Source: Chryseobacterium formosense
GTDB lineage: Bacteria > Bacteroidota > Bacteroidia > Flavobacteriales > Weeksellaceae
Assembly: GCF_900116415.1 (NCBI RefSeq)
Contig: NZ_FPAP01000001.1
Coordinates: forward strand, 124,001 to 188,000
Length of the DNA: 64,000 nt
Direction of reading: 5' to 3'
Positions 49,458 through 58,375 of this stretch are shown one piece after another. A program made the position numbers and the translations under genes. The first letter of the stretch is position 1. Each line of letters begins with the position of its first letter. A model generated the notes under the pieces. It was given only the letters and a program-made list of their open reading frames with translations. It made no database searches and was not told the DNA's origin.

Positions 49458-51953
49458 ATGGGAGTACTTGTTACCAATGAAACGGTGAAACAGCTGTTTC
49501 ATATTGCACAGTCGATTGCGAAAGAAAATTACAACGCTACATATAGCGGACCACATATTTTACAGGCATTAATGCATAAAGATATTGGGCTGAATGAATT
49601 TCTTAAATCTATAGACAAAGATCCGGGATATTTTTACGAATGGGCAGATGTCCGAATTGAAGATTATCCGAAAACTACTCATCTTCCCGCAGAAGTTGGT
49701 GAAGGCGAATTTGTGGATCAGATTCTTGAAGAGGCCGATGATATTCGCTTGAAATTAGGTTTAGACGAGATTACACCGGTCTGTATTTTAACCGCAATTG
49801 TAAAACCGCAGGTTGCATTTACTTTACAACAGCTCAAATCACTTCCTTTAAGAGAGCACGAAATTTTCAATTTATACAGAAAAGATACTCCTTTTGCAGC
49901 GACCCAGAATGGCGAAATTTCATCGTTGTTTGGCGGAAGCTCTGATTTTTCAGATTCTTCTTTTCCTTCTATTAAAGCCTATTGTGTTGATCGTACTGCA
50001 CAGGCAAAAAACGGTGATTTGGAAAACATTATCGGTCGAGATAAAGAATTGAGAATGTTGGTCGAAATTCTTTGCCGAAGAAGCAAACCCAACGTAATTA
50101 TCATCGGAGAGCCTGGAGTTGGTAAAACAGCATTGGTTGAAGGTTTTGCTACCGAAATTATCAAAGGTAACGTTCCTGAAATGTTGAAGAATGCAACATT
50201 ATTAGAACTTGACACCGGGGCTTTGCTTGCCGGAACTTCTTATAAAGGCGAAATCGAAGACCGCCTGAAAAAAGTAATCAATGAATGTAAAAAAATTGAA
50301 AAAGCAGTTTTATTTATTGATGAAATTCATACCCTTTTAGATCCAAAAGGAAGCATCGGAAACGTTGCTAATTTATTGAAACCTGAATTGGCACGAGGAG
50401 AAATTACGGTAATCGGAGCAACAACTCAGGAAGAATACAGAAAAATTATAGAGCCTGAACAGGCATTCAACAGACGTTTTGAAGTTTTGACAGTCAACGA
50501 GCCGGATGAAAAAACATGCGTCAAAATGGTTGATGTTTTGCTGGATGGCTATAAAAAACACCATGGAATTGAAGTGGAAAAAACCGCAATCCCAGAATGT
50601 GTACGTTTGGCGAAGCGTTATGCAAAAGGTAAAAAACTTCCGGATGCCGCAATTGATCTTTTAGACCGAACAATGGCGGCAATAAAAATGCTCGACGAAC
50701 TTTCTGAAAAAGAACTGGAAGGCTGGAAGGAAATCTATGAAAATATTTTAAAAGAAGAATATCTTGACGATAAAGACAAAGCCGACGAATTGATTTGGAA
50801 TTACAATTTATTAAGAGATAAGATCAGTCCAATTTTGTGGGGTTCTCTGAGTGAGCAGCCACAAATCGACAACTCTATGCCGGTAGAATCAATTCAGAAA
50901 ATAATAGAAGATACCTATACAGAACTTTTAGAACATGCATCTGTAAAAAGAGAAAAAGTAGGACGTCTTGAATTGGCGGCGGTAATGGCAGCTAAAACCA
51001 ATATTCCGATCGGGAAAATTCAGGCTCAGGAAAAAGAGAAACTTTTGAATATGGAATCTCTCCTGATGAACAGAGTAGTGGGACAGGATCACGCCCTGAA
51101 AATTCTTTCTGATGCCATCGTTGAAAACCGAAGCGGATTGAATAAACCGGGACAGCCAATCGGTTCTTTCTTCCTTTTAGGTCCCACCGGAACCGGAAAA
51201 ACTGAGTTGGCAAAATCGATGGCAGAATTGCTTTTCAATGACGAAAAGGCGATGGTTCGTTTTGATATGTCTGAATTTAAAGAAGAACATTCTGCAGCAC
51301 TTTTATACGGTGCGCCTCCCGGATATGTAGGTTATGAAGAAGGTGGGATGTTGGTCAACAAAATCAGACAGCAGCCTTACACGGTTGTTTTATTTGATGA
51401 AATTGAAAAAGCGCATCATTCAGTTTTTGACGTGTTTTTACAGATTATGGATGAAGGTAAAGTTCATGATAAGCTTGGAAAAGAAGGAGATTTCAGCAAT
51501 GCTTTAATTTTATTTACTTCAAACATCGGAAGCGAAGAAATTGTGAAACAGTTTGAAGAAGGAAAAATTCCGGAATCAAATTCGCTGATGCAGATTATGT
51601 CGAATTCAGGAAGATTCAGACCGGAATTTTTGGCAAGAATTACAGAAATTATTCCTTTTGCACCAATTACAGAATCGATTGCTGAAAGAATCTTTAATAT
51701 TCAGTTAAAATCACTTCATACTTCATTAACGAGATTAGGAATGACTTTAAAAATTAGTGATGAAGCGGTGAAAAGCCTTGCATTAGGCGGATTTAGCAGC
51801 AAATACGGGGCAAGACAGATTTCCGGAGTTATCAGATCACAATTGGCAAGACCGATTTCTAAAATGATTGTAAGAGAAGAGGTAAAAACCGGACAGACGA
51901 TTCATGTAGATTGGAATACAGAAGAAGATAAAATCAGTTGGAAAGTAGATTAA
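49458..51953 (+). CDS. tssH: Type VI secretion ATPase TssH (ClpV), subtype iii
   Basis: An 831-residue class I Clp unfoldase: N-terminal Clp-N repeats (1-150), first AAA domain with Walker A GEPGVGKTA (about 218-226) and Walker B LFIDEIHTL, middle coiled region (about 410-480), and second AAA domain with GPTGTGKTE (about 575-583), LFDEIEKAH and the DMSEFKEEHSAALLYGAPPGYVG pore loop. In T6SS, ClpV disassembles contracted sheath. It could be a housekeeping ClpB, but its place in the hcp-vgrG-effector run and a ClpB-unlike N terminus favour TssH. No sheath genes are present in the window. Confidence 0.82.
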   Translation: MGVLVTNETVKQLFHIAQSIAKENYNATYSGPHILQALMHKDIGLNEFLKSIDKDPGYFYEWADVRIEDYPKTTHLPAEVGEGEFVDQILEEADDIRLKLGLDEITPVCILTAIVKPQVAFTLQQLKSLPLREHEIFNLYRKDTPFAATQNGEISSLFGGSSDFSDSSFPSIKAYCVDRTAQAKNGDLENIIGRDKELRMLVEILCRRSKPNVIIIGEPGVGKTALVEGFATEIIKGNVPEMLKNATLLELDTGALLAGTSYKGEIEDRLKKVINECKKIEKAVLFIDEIHTLLDPKGSIGNVANLLKPELARGEITVIGATTQEEYRKIIEPEQAFNRRFEVLTVNEPDEKTCVKMVDVLLDGYKKHHGIEVEKTAIPECVRLAKRYAKGKKLPDAAIDLLDRTMAAIKMLDELSEKELEGWKEIYENILKEEYLDDKDKADELIWNYNLLRDKISPILWGSLSEQPQIDNSMPVESIQKIIEDTYTELLEHASVKREKVGRLELAAVMAAKTNIPIGKIQAQEKEKLLNMESLLMNRVVGQDHALKILSDAIVENRSGLNKPGQPIGSFFLLGPTGTGKTELAKSMAELLFNDEKAMVRFDMSEFKEEHSAALLYGAPPGYVGYEEGGMLVNKIRQQPYTVVLFDEIEKAHHSVFDVFLQIMDEGKVHDKLGKEGDFSNALILFTSNIGSEEIVKQFEEGKIPESNSLMQIMSNSGRFRPEFLARITEIIPFAPITESIAERIFNIQLKSLHTSLTRLGMTLKISDEAVKSLALGGFSSKYGARQISGVIRSQLARPISKMIVREEVKTGQTIHVDWNTEEDKISWKVD

Positions 51954-51987
51954 TTTCACAATCTTATTAAATTTAAATTAATATAAA

Positions 51988-52050
51988 ATCTCCCGCAGAT
52001 TTTGCTAATCAGCTGATTTCAATCTGCAAAATCTGTTTAATCTGCGAGAT
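51988..52050. repeat. Intergenic inverted repeat (AATCTGCGAGAT type)
   Basis: Ends ATCTCCCGCAGATT (51988-52001) and AATCTGCGAGAT (52039-52050) are inverted repeats around internal repeats AATCTGCAAAATCTG. This is the kind of GCAGATT-word palindrome often seen between flavobacterial genes. It lies between tssH and the lytic transglycosylase gene. Confidence 0.6.
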
Positions 52051-52104
52051 ATTGAAAATAATTGTGATTTTCAGGATAAATAAAAGCTTTGAAACACATT
52101 AAAA

Positions 52105-52959
52105 ATGAAACCTAATCTTAAGAATATTATTTTAACGGCAACGTTTTTAAGCTGCTCTCATTTTGTGAGTGCACAGTTTCTCACTGCTTCAGATACTTCT
52201 GAAAACAGTGTGAGAAAATATAAGAATATTATTGAAGCCAATAAAGAGATTGTTAATTTTATCGAATATTCTATGGTTGAAAGAGGTTTGCCAAAGCATT
52301 TGAGGAATTTAGCTTTAATCGAATCTCATTTCAACAGAAATGTGACTTCAAGCGCAGGAGCAGTGGGAGTGTGGCAGTTTATGACTGCTCATGCCAATCA
52401 GTATGGATTAACGGAAGACCGTCGGAATGATTTATACAGAAGTACAAAAACAGCTGCAGTTTCATTAAAAAATCTTTATAAAAAATACAATAATTGGGTG
52501 ACAGTAGTTGCGGCTTACAATTGTGGAGAAGGAAATATTGCCAAAGCGATGCAGGCAGCAAATTCTACGCAATATCATGTTTTTTCTAAATATTTGCCAC
52601 AGGAAACGATCAACCATGTTAAAAAATATCTTAATGCATGTTACGCAACGGGAGAATTATCGTCGGTTTTGGCAAATTATAATGATTCGAGAACAATGAC
52701 TCTTCTGAATTCAAGAACAACAGATTCTCGGGAAATTGCTTTGTCGGAAACCGAAATCAATGCTGGATTTAAGCTGAATGTAATTGCCGATGAATTGAAA
52801 ATTCCGATGAATGACCTTCTTGCCTGGAATCCGGAGATTGTAAGTGCTTTAGAAGCTGATGGTGAAAGCAAACTCTTTCTTCCCACAGATTTAATGCCTG
52901 ATTTTTTAATGAAGAAAACTTCAATTCTATCGAAATCTATAAAAGGAAGTAATAAATAA
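52105..52959 (+). CDS. Lytic transglycosylase (MltD/SLT-type) with exported N terminus
   Basis: A 284-residue exported enzyme: signal peptide MKPNLKNIILTATFLSCSHFVSA, then an SLT domain with catalytic Glu73 in LALIESHFNRN and GAVGVWQFM, and the third motif AAYNCGEGNI. It cleaves the glycan strands of peptidoglycan without hydrolysis. The C-terminal 70 residues (LNVIADELKIPMNDLLAWNPE) resemble a degenerate LysM. It may open the wall for T6SS assembly, given the adjacent tssH, but a general wall role is equally possible. Followed by a terminator. Confidence 0.85.
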   Translation: MKPNLKNIILTATFLSCSHFVSAQFLTASDTSENSVRKYKNIIEANKEIVNFIEYSMVERGLPKHLRNLALIESHFNRNVTSSAGAVGVWQFMTAHANQYGLTEDRRNDLYRSTKTAAVSLKNLYKKYNNWVTVVAAYNCGEGNIAKAMQAANSTQYHVFSKYLPQETINHVKKYLNACYATGELSSVLANYNDSRTMTLLNSRTTDSREIALSETEINAGFKLNVIADELKIPMNDLLAWNPEIVSALEADGESKLFLPTDLMPDFLMKKTSILSKSIKGSNK

Positions 52960-52975
52960 AATACCTATTACAATT

Positions 52976-53004
52976 AAAAGCCCGGACTCAAGATCCGGGC
53001 TTTT
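52976..53004 (+). terminator. Intrinsic terminator after the lytic transglycosylase gene
   Basis: 11-bp stem AAAAGCCCGGA/TCCGGGCTTTT, 7-nt loop and a T run. It faces a convergent gene and may be bidirectional. Confidence 0.85.
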
Positions 53005-53040
53005 TTAGCAAATATCAAAAATCATTTTTTAGATGAAATT

Positions 53041-55329
53041 TTATGGATTTGAAACGATTAAAGTTGACGGAATGTCCGATAACCAAAGACTTTTTGAATC
53101 AATCAGTCCGCGCCAGCTTTTCTTGCTGATCAGCATCAGATCCTGAGCGTTTAAAAATTCTTTTTCAATCTTCTTCTCGTTATATAAAGTGATGTGGTTC
53201 GGAGCTACCTGTTCGATGCTTCGGATCAGTTCTTTCACTTCAATATTGTTTCTGATCTGTCCTGCGACATCCAGAATAATAATTTGCGAATTGTTGTTAT
53301 TAATCAATCTTTTAGCATATTCAAGCAGATAAAAATCACTTAAATTAAAAATAGGAACGAAAACTTTGTCTGCAGATTTGAAATCTTTTTCAACTAAAAC
53401 TCCTACCGGAATATGAGTGTTGTCCAAAATCTGTAATGTAAAATCATCGAAAGGCGAACTGTTAAAAATATTGCTTTTTCCTTTTACAGTATTCAAAAGT
53501 TTTTCAGGATTAATGATTTTTGTGGTAAAACCCAGAAGCCTTCCCAATAAACTTCCTTCGTACATTGATTTTCCAAGCATAATCAGAAGAAGATCATAAT
53601 TTCCTTTATTTGAAATATTTGTCAGATCATTTTCAATATCCGTAGATGCTTTGAAAAGGGTTGTAATTTCAAGGTTTAGATCCTGTGAGGTTTCAATTAC
53701 ATTTTTAAACTGTTCTTTTTCGAAATTATCGATGTCGAAGGCGTGAAGTTCATCAACAGGCGCGATATTCATAGCTGTAATGCTCTTGTTGCCGTTCATT
53801 TTATGAGTAAGGTTATCTGCAAGTTTCAGCAATGTACTTCCGGATTCTGCAGTCTCAAATGACAAAAGAACTCTATACTTTGCATCGTTTTCATCTTGAT
53901 CTTCATCTTCCAGAGATGATTTTTTTCCTTTAAAGAAATAATTGATGAGGTCAAGACATGGCCCGGTCATAAATGTGGTGAACAATGCCATAATGACCAA
54001 CATTGCAAACAATTCAGGTCCTAAAACACCAAGATCGTAACCGATATTTAAAACAATCAATTCGGTCAAACCTCTTGTATTCATCAAAGCACCAATGGTG
54101 AGACTGTCTTTCCAGCTTAGTTTGAGGAATTTGGCCGTTAAAGCACTTCCAACGAATTTTCCGATAACGGCAGTCAGAATGATGAATCCTCCGATTTTCC
54201 AAAGATGAGGATCATTCAATAATCCTATTTGTGTTCTTAACCCTGTAAATACAAAGAATAATGGAAGTAATAAAACCAATGCAACATCTTCTACTTTTTC
54301 AATGAAAAGATTTCTGAATTTCACATTTTCAGGCATGATGGCTCCTGCCATAAATGCTCCGAATAATGCATGAATTCCGATCACTTCTGTTGCATAAGAT
54401 GAAATAATAAGAATTAAGAAAAATACGGCAACCAATGCTTTACTAATGAAGCCTTTTCCTTTTTGTGCTTCAGCAATTCTTGTTAAAAATGGTCTTACCG
54501 CCTTAATCATAATGAAAACATATACAACCGCCATCAGAATTACAAAAACAGATCCTGAGAAAGATCCTGCTTTTACCACTGCAATTACGGCTGCCAAAAT
54601 ACACCATGCAGTGATGTCATCGGCTGCAGCACAGGTGATGACAACAGTTCCTATTTTAGTTTTATGAAGATTTCGTTCCTGAACAATTCTTGCCAAAACA
54701 GGAAATGCAGTGATACTCATCGCAATGGCTATAAATAAAGCAAAGGAACTGAACTGAATTCCTTCCGGTGCAAATTCTTTATAAATAAAATAAGAAAGCC
54801 CGACTCCTAAAGCAAAAGGAATAATAATACTTGCATGGCTGATGACTACGGCATCATGGGCTTTTTTTCTTAAAATGCTCAAATCAAGCTCCATTCCGAC
54901 AATATACATGAAGAGAATCAAACCGATCTGACTTAAAAACTGTAAGTTGGGTAATGATTCTTTAGGAAAAATAAATGCTGAAAGTTCTGGAAAATACAAG
55001 CCAAAAAGTGAGGGTCCTAAAACAATTCCTGCAATCATTTCACCGATTACGGAAGGCTGTTTTAATTTAATACAAATCCAGCCAAATAATTTGGCGACCA
55101 TAATAATAGTCACAATCTGGGCAAGTAAAAGTGCTAACGGATGGTGAAGATTGGTTAAAAAAGAATCCGTAAAATCCTCCCACATTGTTGCGCCTGTTGT
55201 TTTTGGCGGAGCAATGTTTTCGCCGATCTCCAAGGTTTGCCCTTCTGCGAAAAACCAATACATAAGGCACGAGAAAAAGATAATTGTTGCTACATAAAAA
55301 ATAATATTTCTATATTTCCCCATAATCAT
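53041..55329 (-). CDS. Cation:proton antiporter (CPA2/Kef type) with C-terminal USP-like domains
   Basis: A 762-residue membrane protein: one N-terminal TM, then about 12 TM helices (70-450) with the CPA2 features VIGEMIAGIVLGPSLFG and GLTELIVLNIGYDLGVLG, followed by a cytoplasmic region (about 480-760) resembling two universal-stress/nucleotide-binding-like domains rather than a RCK/TrkA-N. It exchanges Na+ or K+ for protons; the ion is unknown. The start MIMGKYRN could use either Met. It is monocistronic and convergent with the lytic transglycosylase gene. Confidence 0.87.
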   Translation of the reverse strand: MIMGKYRNIIFYVATIIFFSCLMYWFFAEGQTLEIGENIAPPKTTGATMWEDFTDSFLTNLHHPLALLLAQIVTIIMVAKLFGWICIKLKQPSVIGEMIAGIVLGPSLFGLYFPELSAFIFPKESLPNLQFLSQIGLILFMYIVGMELDLSILRKKAHDAVVISHASIIIPFALGVGLSYFIYKEFAPEGIQFSSFALFIAIAMSITAFPVLARIVQERNLHKTKIGTVVITCAAADDITAWCILAAVIAVVKAGSFSGSVFVILMAVVYVFIMIKAVRPFLTRIAEAQKGKGFISKALVAVFFLILIISSYATEVIGIHALFGAFMAGAIMPENVKFRNLFIEKVEDVALVLLLPLFFVFTGLRTQIGLLNDPHLWKIGGFIILTAVIGKFVGSALTAKFLKLSWKDSLTIGALMNTRGLTELIVLNIGYDLGVLGPELFAMLVIMALFTTFMTGPCLDLINYFFKGKKSSLEDEDQDENDAKYRVLLSFETAESGSTLLKLADNLTHKMNGNKSITAMNIAPVDELHAFDIDNFEKEQFKNVIETSQDLNLEITTLFKASTDIENDLTNISNKGNYDLLLIMLGKSMYEGSLLGRLLGFTTKIINPEKLLNTVKGKSNIFNSSPFDDFTLQILDNTHIPVGVLVEKDFKSADKVFVPIFNLSDFYLLEYAKRLINNNNSQIIILDVAGQIRNNIEVKELIRSIEQVAPNHITLYNEKKIEKEFLNAQDLMLISKKSWRGLIDSKSLWLSDIPSTLIVSNP

Positions 55330-55456
55330 TAATCATTTTATTTAAACGCAAATTTCATAAGAATAAACGGATGTAAAAAGTTGGTTTACTTTAAATGTAA
55401 TAAGTGTATGGAATAATGTAATGAAATGAATGGGAATGTAATCTGATTGAAATGAA

Positions 55457-55486
55457 AAATCTCCTTTAGAAAACTAAAGGAGATTT
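55457..55486 (-). terminator. Intrinsic terminator of the Gfo/Idh/MocA gene
   Basis: Perfect 13-bp stem (AAATCTCCTTTAG), AAAA loop, 23 nt after the stop codon of the minus-strand gene ending at 55510. Confidence 0.75.
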
Positions 55487-55509
55487 AAATATTTTTATAA
55501 TTAATTTTT

Positions 55510-56472
55510 TTAAGAAATCAATTCCATAATTTTCAAAGCAACTTTCAAAGCTTCTGTGCCATCTTCCAAAGAAACTTCTACATTTTTTTCTTCAAGAATG
55601 GCATCAGCAAATGAATTTAATTCATCCAGAATCGCATTATTCGGCTGAATATTCGGATATTCAAACAAAATCTGATTTTTTTCGCCTTCTGCATTTTCAA
55701 TAATCATATCAAATGGAGTCGGGTTTTCAGGAGCATCCTGCATTCTGATCACTTCCGCTTTTTTCTCTAAAAAATCAACAGAAATATAAGCGTCTTTCTG
55801 GAAGAAACGGCTTTTTCTCATTGCTTTCATCGAAATTCTTGAGGTCGTTAAATTAGCGACACAACCATTTTCAAACTCAATTCTTGCATTGGTAATATCG
55901 GGAGTTTTACTCACTACACAAACACCGCTTGCATGAATGTTTTTTACAGGAGATTTTACAACACTCAATAAAATATCAAGATCGTGAATCATTAAATCTA
56001 AAACCACAGAAACATCTGTTCCACGAGGATTAAATTCCGCCAATCGGTGAATTTCTATAAACATAGGATTCTGAATATAATCTTTCGCTCCGATAAACGC
56101 AGGATTGTACCTTTCAACATGACCAACCTGTGCTTTGATGCCATTTTCACGACATTTTATTAAAATTTCTTCAGCCTGTTCAAGCGTTTGTGTAACAGGT
56201 TTTTCGATAAAAAAATGAAGCCCTTTTTCGATCGCTTTTAAAGCATAATCATAATGGTAAATGGTGGGAGTCACAATATCCAGCATTTCGATCTGATCTA
56301 ATAATTCGTCGAAATTTTCAAAATATTTATATCCGAATTCGGCCTCTAGTTTTCTTCCGTTTTCTGGATCTTTATCGTGAAAACCTACAAACTCATATTT
56401 ATCAGACTGATTCAGAAGTCTTAAATGTATTTTCCCCAAATGTCCGGCGCCTACCAAACCTGCTTTTAACAT
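55510..56472 (-). CDS. Gfo/Idh/MocA-family NAD(P)-dependent oxidoreductase
   Basis: A 320-residue enzyme with the Rossmann motif GAGHLGKIHLR (residues 8-18), the EKPVTQTLEQAEEIL Lys-Pro signature (about 95-110) and a C-terminal beta-sheet substrate domain with GHVERYNPAF and LMIHDLDILLS. These act on sugars or inositol-like polyols; the substrate is not predictable. No neighbouring sugar genes are present. It has its own terminator, and the preceding 339 nt upstream carry simple repeats. Confidence 0.88.
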   Translation of the reverse strand: MLKAGLVGAGHLGKIHLRLLNQSDKYEFVGFHDKDPENGRKLEAEFGYKYFENFDELLDQIEMLDIVTPTIYHYDYALKAIEKGLHFFIEKPVTQTLEQAEEILIKCRENGIKAQVGHVERYNPAFIGAKDYIQNPMFIEIHRLAEFNPRGTDVSVVLDLMIHDLDILLSVVKSPVKNIHASGVCVVSKTPDITNARIEFENGCVANLTTSRISMKAMRKSRFFQKDAYISVDFLEKKAEVIRMQDAPENPTPFDMIIENAEGEKNQILFEYPNIQPNNAILDELNSFADAILEEKNVEVSLEDGTEALKVALKIMELIS

Positions 56473-56518
56473 AGCGTATCAAATTTTTGTAAAGATAAAT
56501 GTTTAATTTGAAATTAGG

Positions 56519-56570
56519 ATTCGAGATTTGAAATTTGAAATTTGAGATTTGAGATTTGAAATTGAAATTT
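56519..56570. repeat. Heptanucleotide tandem repeat (GARATTT)n
   Basis: About seven units of GAGATTT/GAAATTT run head to tail with small variations. An oppositely oriented CAAATTTCGAACCTCAAATTT at 56745-56771 could pair with it. Confidence 0.65.
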
Positions 56571-56799
56571 TAGCTTCAGGTCAAACTTATCATTGTTTAA
56601 AATTCAAGATTTTTAGCTCATGATTTTAATTTCAGAATCTACCATTCACAATTGACATTCAGTACTACCTTAAAAGCTCTGTTTTATATTTTTCTTTCAA
56701 ACTGTAAAGGATCACTCAGCAAAGTTCGACGACACAATAAATGTCAAATTTCGAACCTCAAATTTCAAATCATACATTCCTTTTTTCAAATCAATTTCC

Positions 56800-56807
56800 T
56801 ATTTTTG
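56800..56807 (+). promoter_or_regulatory. -7 element TATTTTTG of pcm
   Basis: Exact TAnnTTTG match ending only 4 nt before the ATG at 56812. Transcription would start at or beside the start codon, giving a leaderless mRNA. Confidence 0.5.
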
Positions 56808-56811
56808 TGAT

Positions 56812-57462
56812 ATGGTAGATTCATTTGTACACAAGGGTAAAAGGAAGAATTTGGTTGAATATCTCAGGCACAGAATCGGGATTTCCGATGAGAATGTGCT
56901 TTCTGCCATCAATGAAGTTCCGAGGCATCTTTTTATTGAAAGTATTTTTGAGGATTATGCGTATGAAGACCGTGCTTTTCCTATCGCCGCACATCAGACG
57001 ATCTCGCATCCTTCAACGGTTGCGGAGCAATCTGAGCTATTGCAGGTAAAAGAAGGCGAAAAAGTTCTTGAAATCGGAACAGGTTGTGGTTATCAGACGG
57101 CTGTTTTACTGGCGATGAAAGCTAATGTTTATACGGTCGAACGACAAAAAGATCTTTTTGATTTTTCTAAAAAAAAGCTGCGTGAAATGAATCTTTTTCC
57201 AAAATTTCAAAGTTTTGGAGACGGTTTTGCCGGATTGCCGACTTTTGCGCCTTTCGACAAAATTATCGTGACCTGTGGTGCGTCTGTTTTACCGACAGAA
57301 TTATTAAAGCAGCTAAAAGTAGGTGGAAAAATGGTCATTCCTTTAGGTCCGACGGATCAGCAGGTTCTCTACAGATTTACCAAAATTTCTCCTACAGAAA
57401 TAGAGAAAGAAGAGTTCGGAGCCTATAAATTTGTTCCGATGTTGAATAATACAAATCATTAA
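56812..57462 (+). CDS. pcm: Protein-L-isoaspartate O-methyltransferase
   Basis: A 216-residue SAM-dependent enzyme that repairs isoaspartyl residues in damaged proteins. Family motifs: VPRHLFIESIFEDYAYEDRAFPI (about 36-58), SHPSTVAEQSELL and the SAM motif VLEIGTGCGYQTAVL (about 85-99). Length is typical. A -7 element lies only a few bases upstream of the ATG, so the mRNA may be leaderless. The next gene begins 42 nt downstream. Confidence 0.93.
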   Translation: MVDSFVHKGKRKNLVEYLRHRIGISDENVLSAINEVPRHLFIESIFEDYAYEDRAFPIAAHQTISHPSTVAEQSELLQVKEGEKVLEIGTGCGYQTAVLLAMKANVYTVERQKDLFDFSKKKLREMNLFPKFQSFGDGFAGLPTFAPFDKIIVTCGASVLPTELLKQLKVGGKMVIPLGPTDQQVLYRFTKISPTEIEKEEFGAYKFVPMLNNTNH

Positions 57463-57504
57463 ATTAACTTTGATTTATATTTTATAAAGGAACGTTTTAA
57501 ACTT

Positions 57505-57786
57505 ATGAATCACGAAAAGAAAAATGCTGTAAAATCAATACTTTTCTATATAATAGCAAGTTTGATAGTAATTGCAATAAATGTTTCGGGAAAATTTAAA
57601 TCTGGTCAGTGTACACCAAACTTAGATTTTTTATCAATTTTGATTGTTGTGTTACTCAATGTTATTTTATTGATTGCTAATGTGGTAAAAGCTTTTGTGT
57701 TTAAAAAAGATACTCGATTATCAACTATTATTCATTCTATTACCTTAGTAATTTTACTTATATTTATTAATTCTAATATTGTGTAA
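57505..57786 (+). CDS. Small hypothetical membrane protein
   Basis: A 93-residue protein with three hydrophobic segments (about 12-27, 42-63 and 75-92) connected by short charged loops. No family was recognised. It follows pcm by 42 nt with no terminator between, so co-transcription is possible. Confidence 0.6.
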   Translation: MNHEKKNAVKSILFYIIASLIVIAINVSGKFKSGQCTPNLDFLSILIVVLLNVILLIANVVKAFVFKKDTRLSTIIHSITLVILLIFINSNIV

Positions 57787-57859
57787 TTTTAATATTCAAA
57801 AGTTATTTATTTGAATTAAAAATATTATAATTAAACATAATTCATAAATTTTTGATAAT

Positions 57860-58258
57860 ATGATTAATCCCGATATTTTAGATTACAATGAAAATCAACC
57901 AGATTCAGATAAAGAAATCTTCACTTTGCTTTCTAAATTAATTGATTCAGGTCTAAATGATGCTGAAAACAAAATCTGGCATGCAAATCCCGTTTGGTTT
58001 CTGGATGGAAATCCGATTGTAGGTTACAGCAAACAGAAAAAAGGAATTCGCCTGATGTTTTGGAGCGGAAAATCTTTTGATGAAGAACAACTCAATGTAG
58101 AAGGTGAAAAATTTCAGGATGCATCAATATTTTATAATAGCGTCAGCGAAATTGATCAAAATGATGTTCAACGTTGGCTTAAAAAATCTGAAGAAATTCA
58201 GTGGGATTATAAAAATATTGTAAAAAGAAAAGGTGAACTGATCAAAATTAAAGGATAA
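57860..58258 (+). CDS. DUF1801-family protein
   Basis: A 132-residue cytoplasmic protein in the DUF1801 family: a two-helix N terminus, IWHANPVWFLDGNPIVGYSKQKKGIRLMFWSG (about 43-73), and a C-terminal KKSEEIQWDYKNIVKRKG helix. The family has a cystatin-like fold of unknown function. It sits 73 nt after the small membrane protein, and a terminator lies between it and the next gene. Confidence 0.82.
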   Translation: MINPDILDYNENQPDSDKEIFTLLSKLIDSGLNDAENKIWHANPVWFLDGNPIVGYSKQKKGIRLMFWSGKSFDEEQLNVEGEKFQDASIFYNSVSEIDQNDVQRWLKKSEEIQWDYKNIVKRKGELIKIKG

Positions 58259-58320
58259 AATTATAATCGGAACGAAAATTGAATTTCGATAGTAATGAAT
58301 AAATTCAATCAATCAATATA

Positions 58321-58346
58321 AACCTCATTTGAAAAACAGTGAGGTT
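58321..58346 (+). terminator. Intrinsic terminator after the DUF1801 gene
   Basis: 8-bp stem AACCTCAT/GTGAGGTT (one G-U), 10-nt loop and a T run. Confidence 0.65.
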
Positions 58347-58375
58347 TTTTTATTTAAATTAAAAATATCAAAATA

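Larger units (their letters stand above)
56473..56811. other. 339-nt intergenic region with tandem GARATTT repeats
   Basis: The region contains a seven-nt tandem repeat (56519-56570) and its inverted counterpart near 56745-56771, some GAC/ATTC words shared with other gaps, and the pcm -7 element at its right end. No small ORF or RNA is apparent. Confidence 0.55.

Noticed and set aside
49458-51953. Housekeeping ClpB instead of TssH
   Set aside because: The position in the T6SS island and the divergent N-terminal domain favour TssH; kept as an alternative only.
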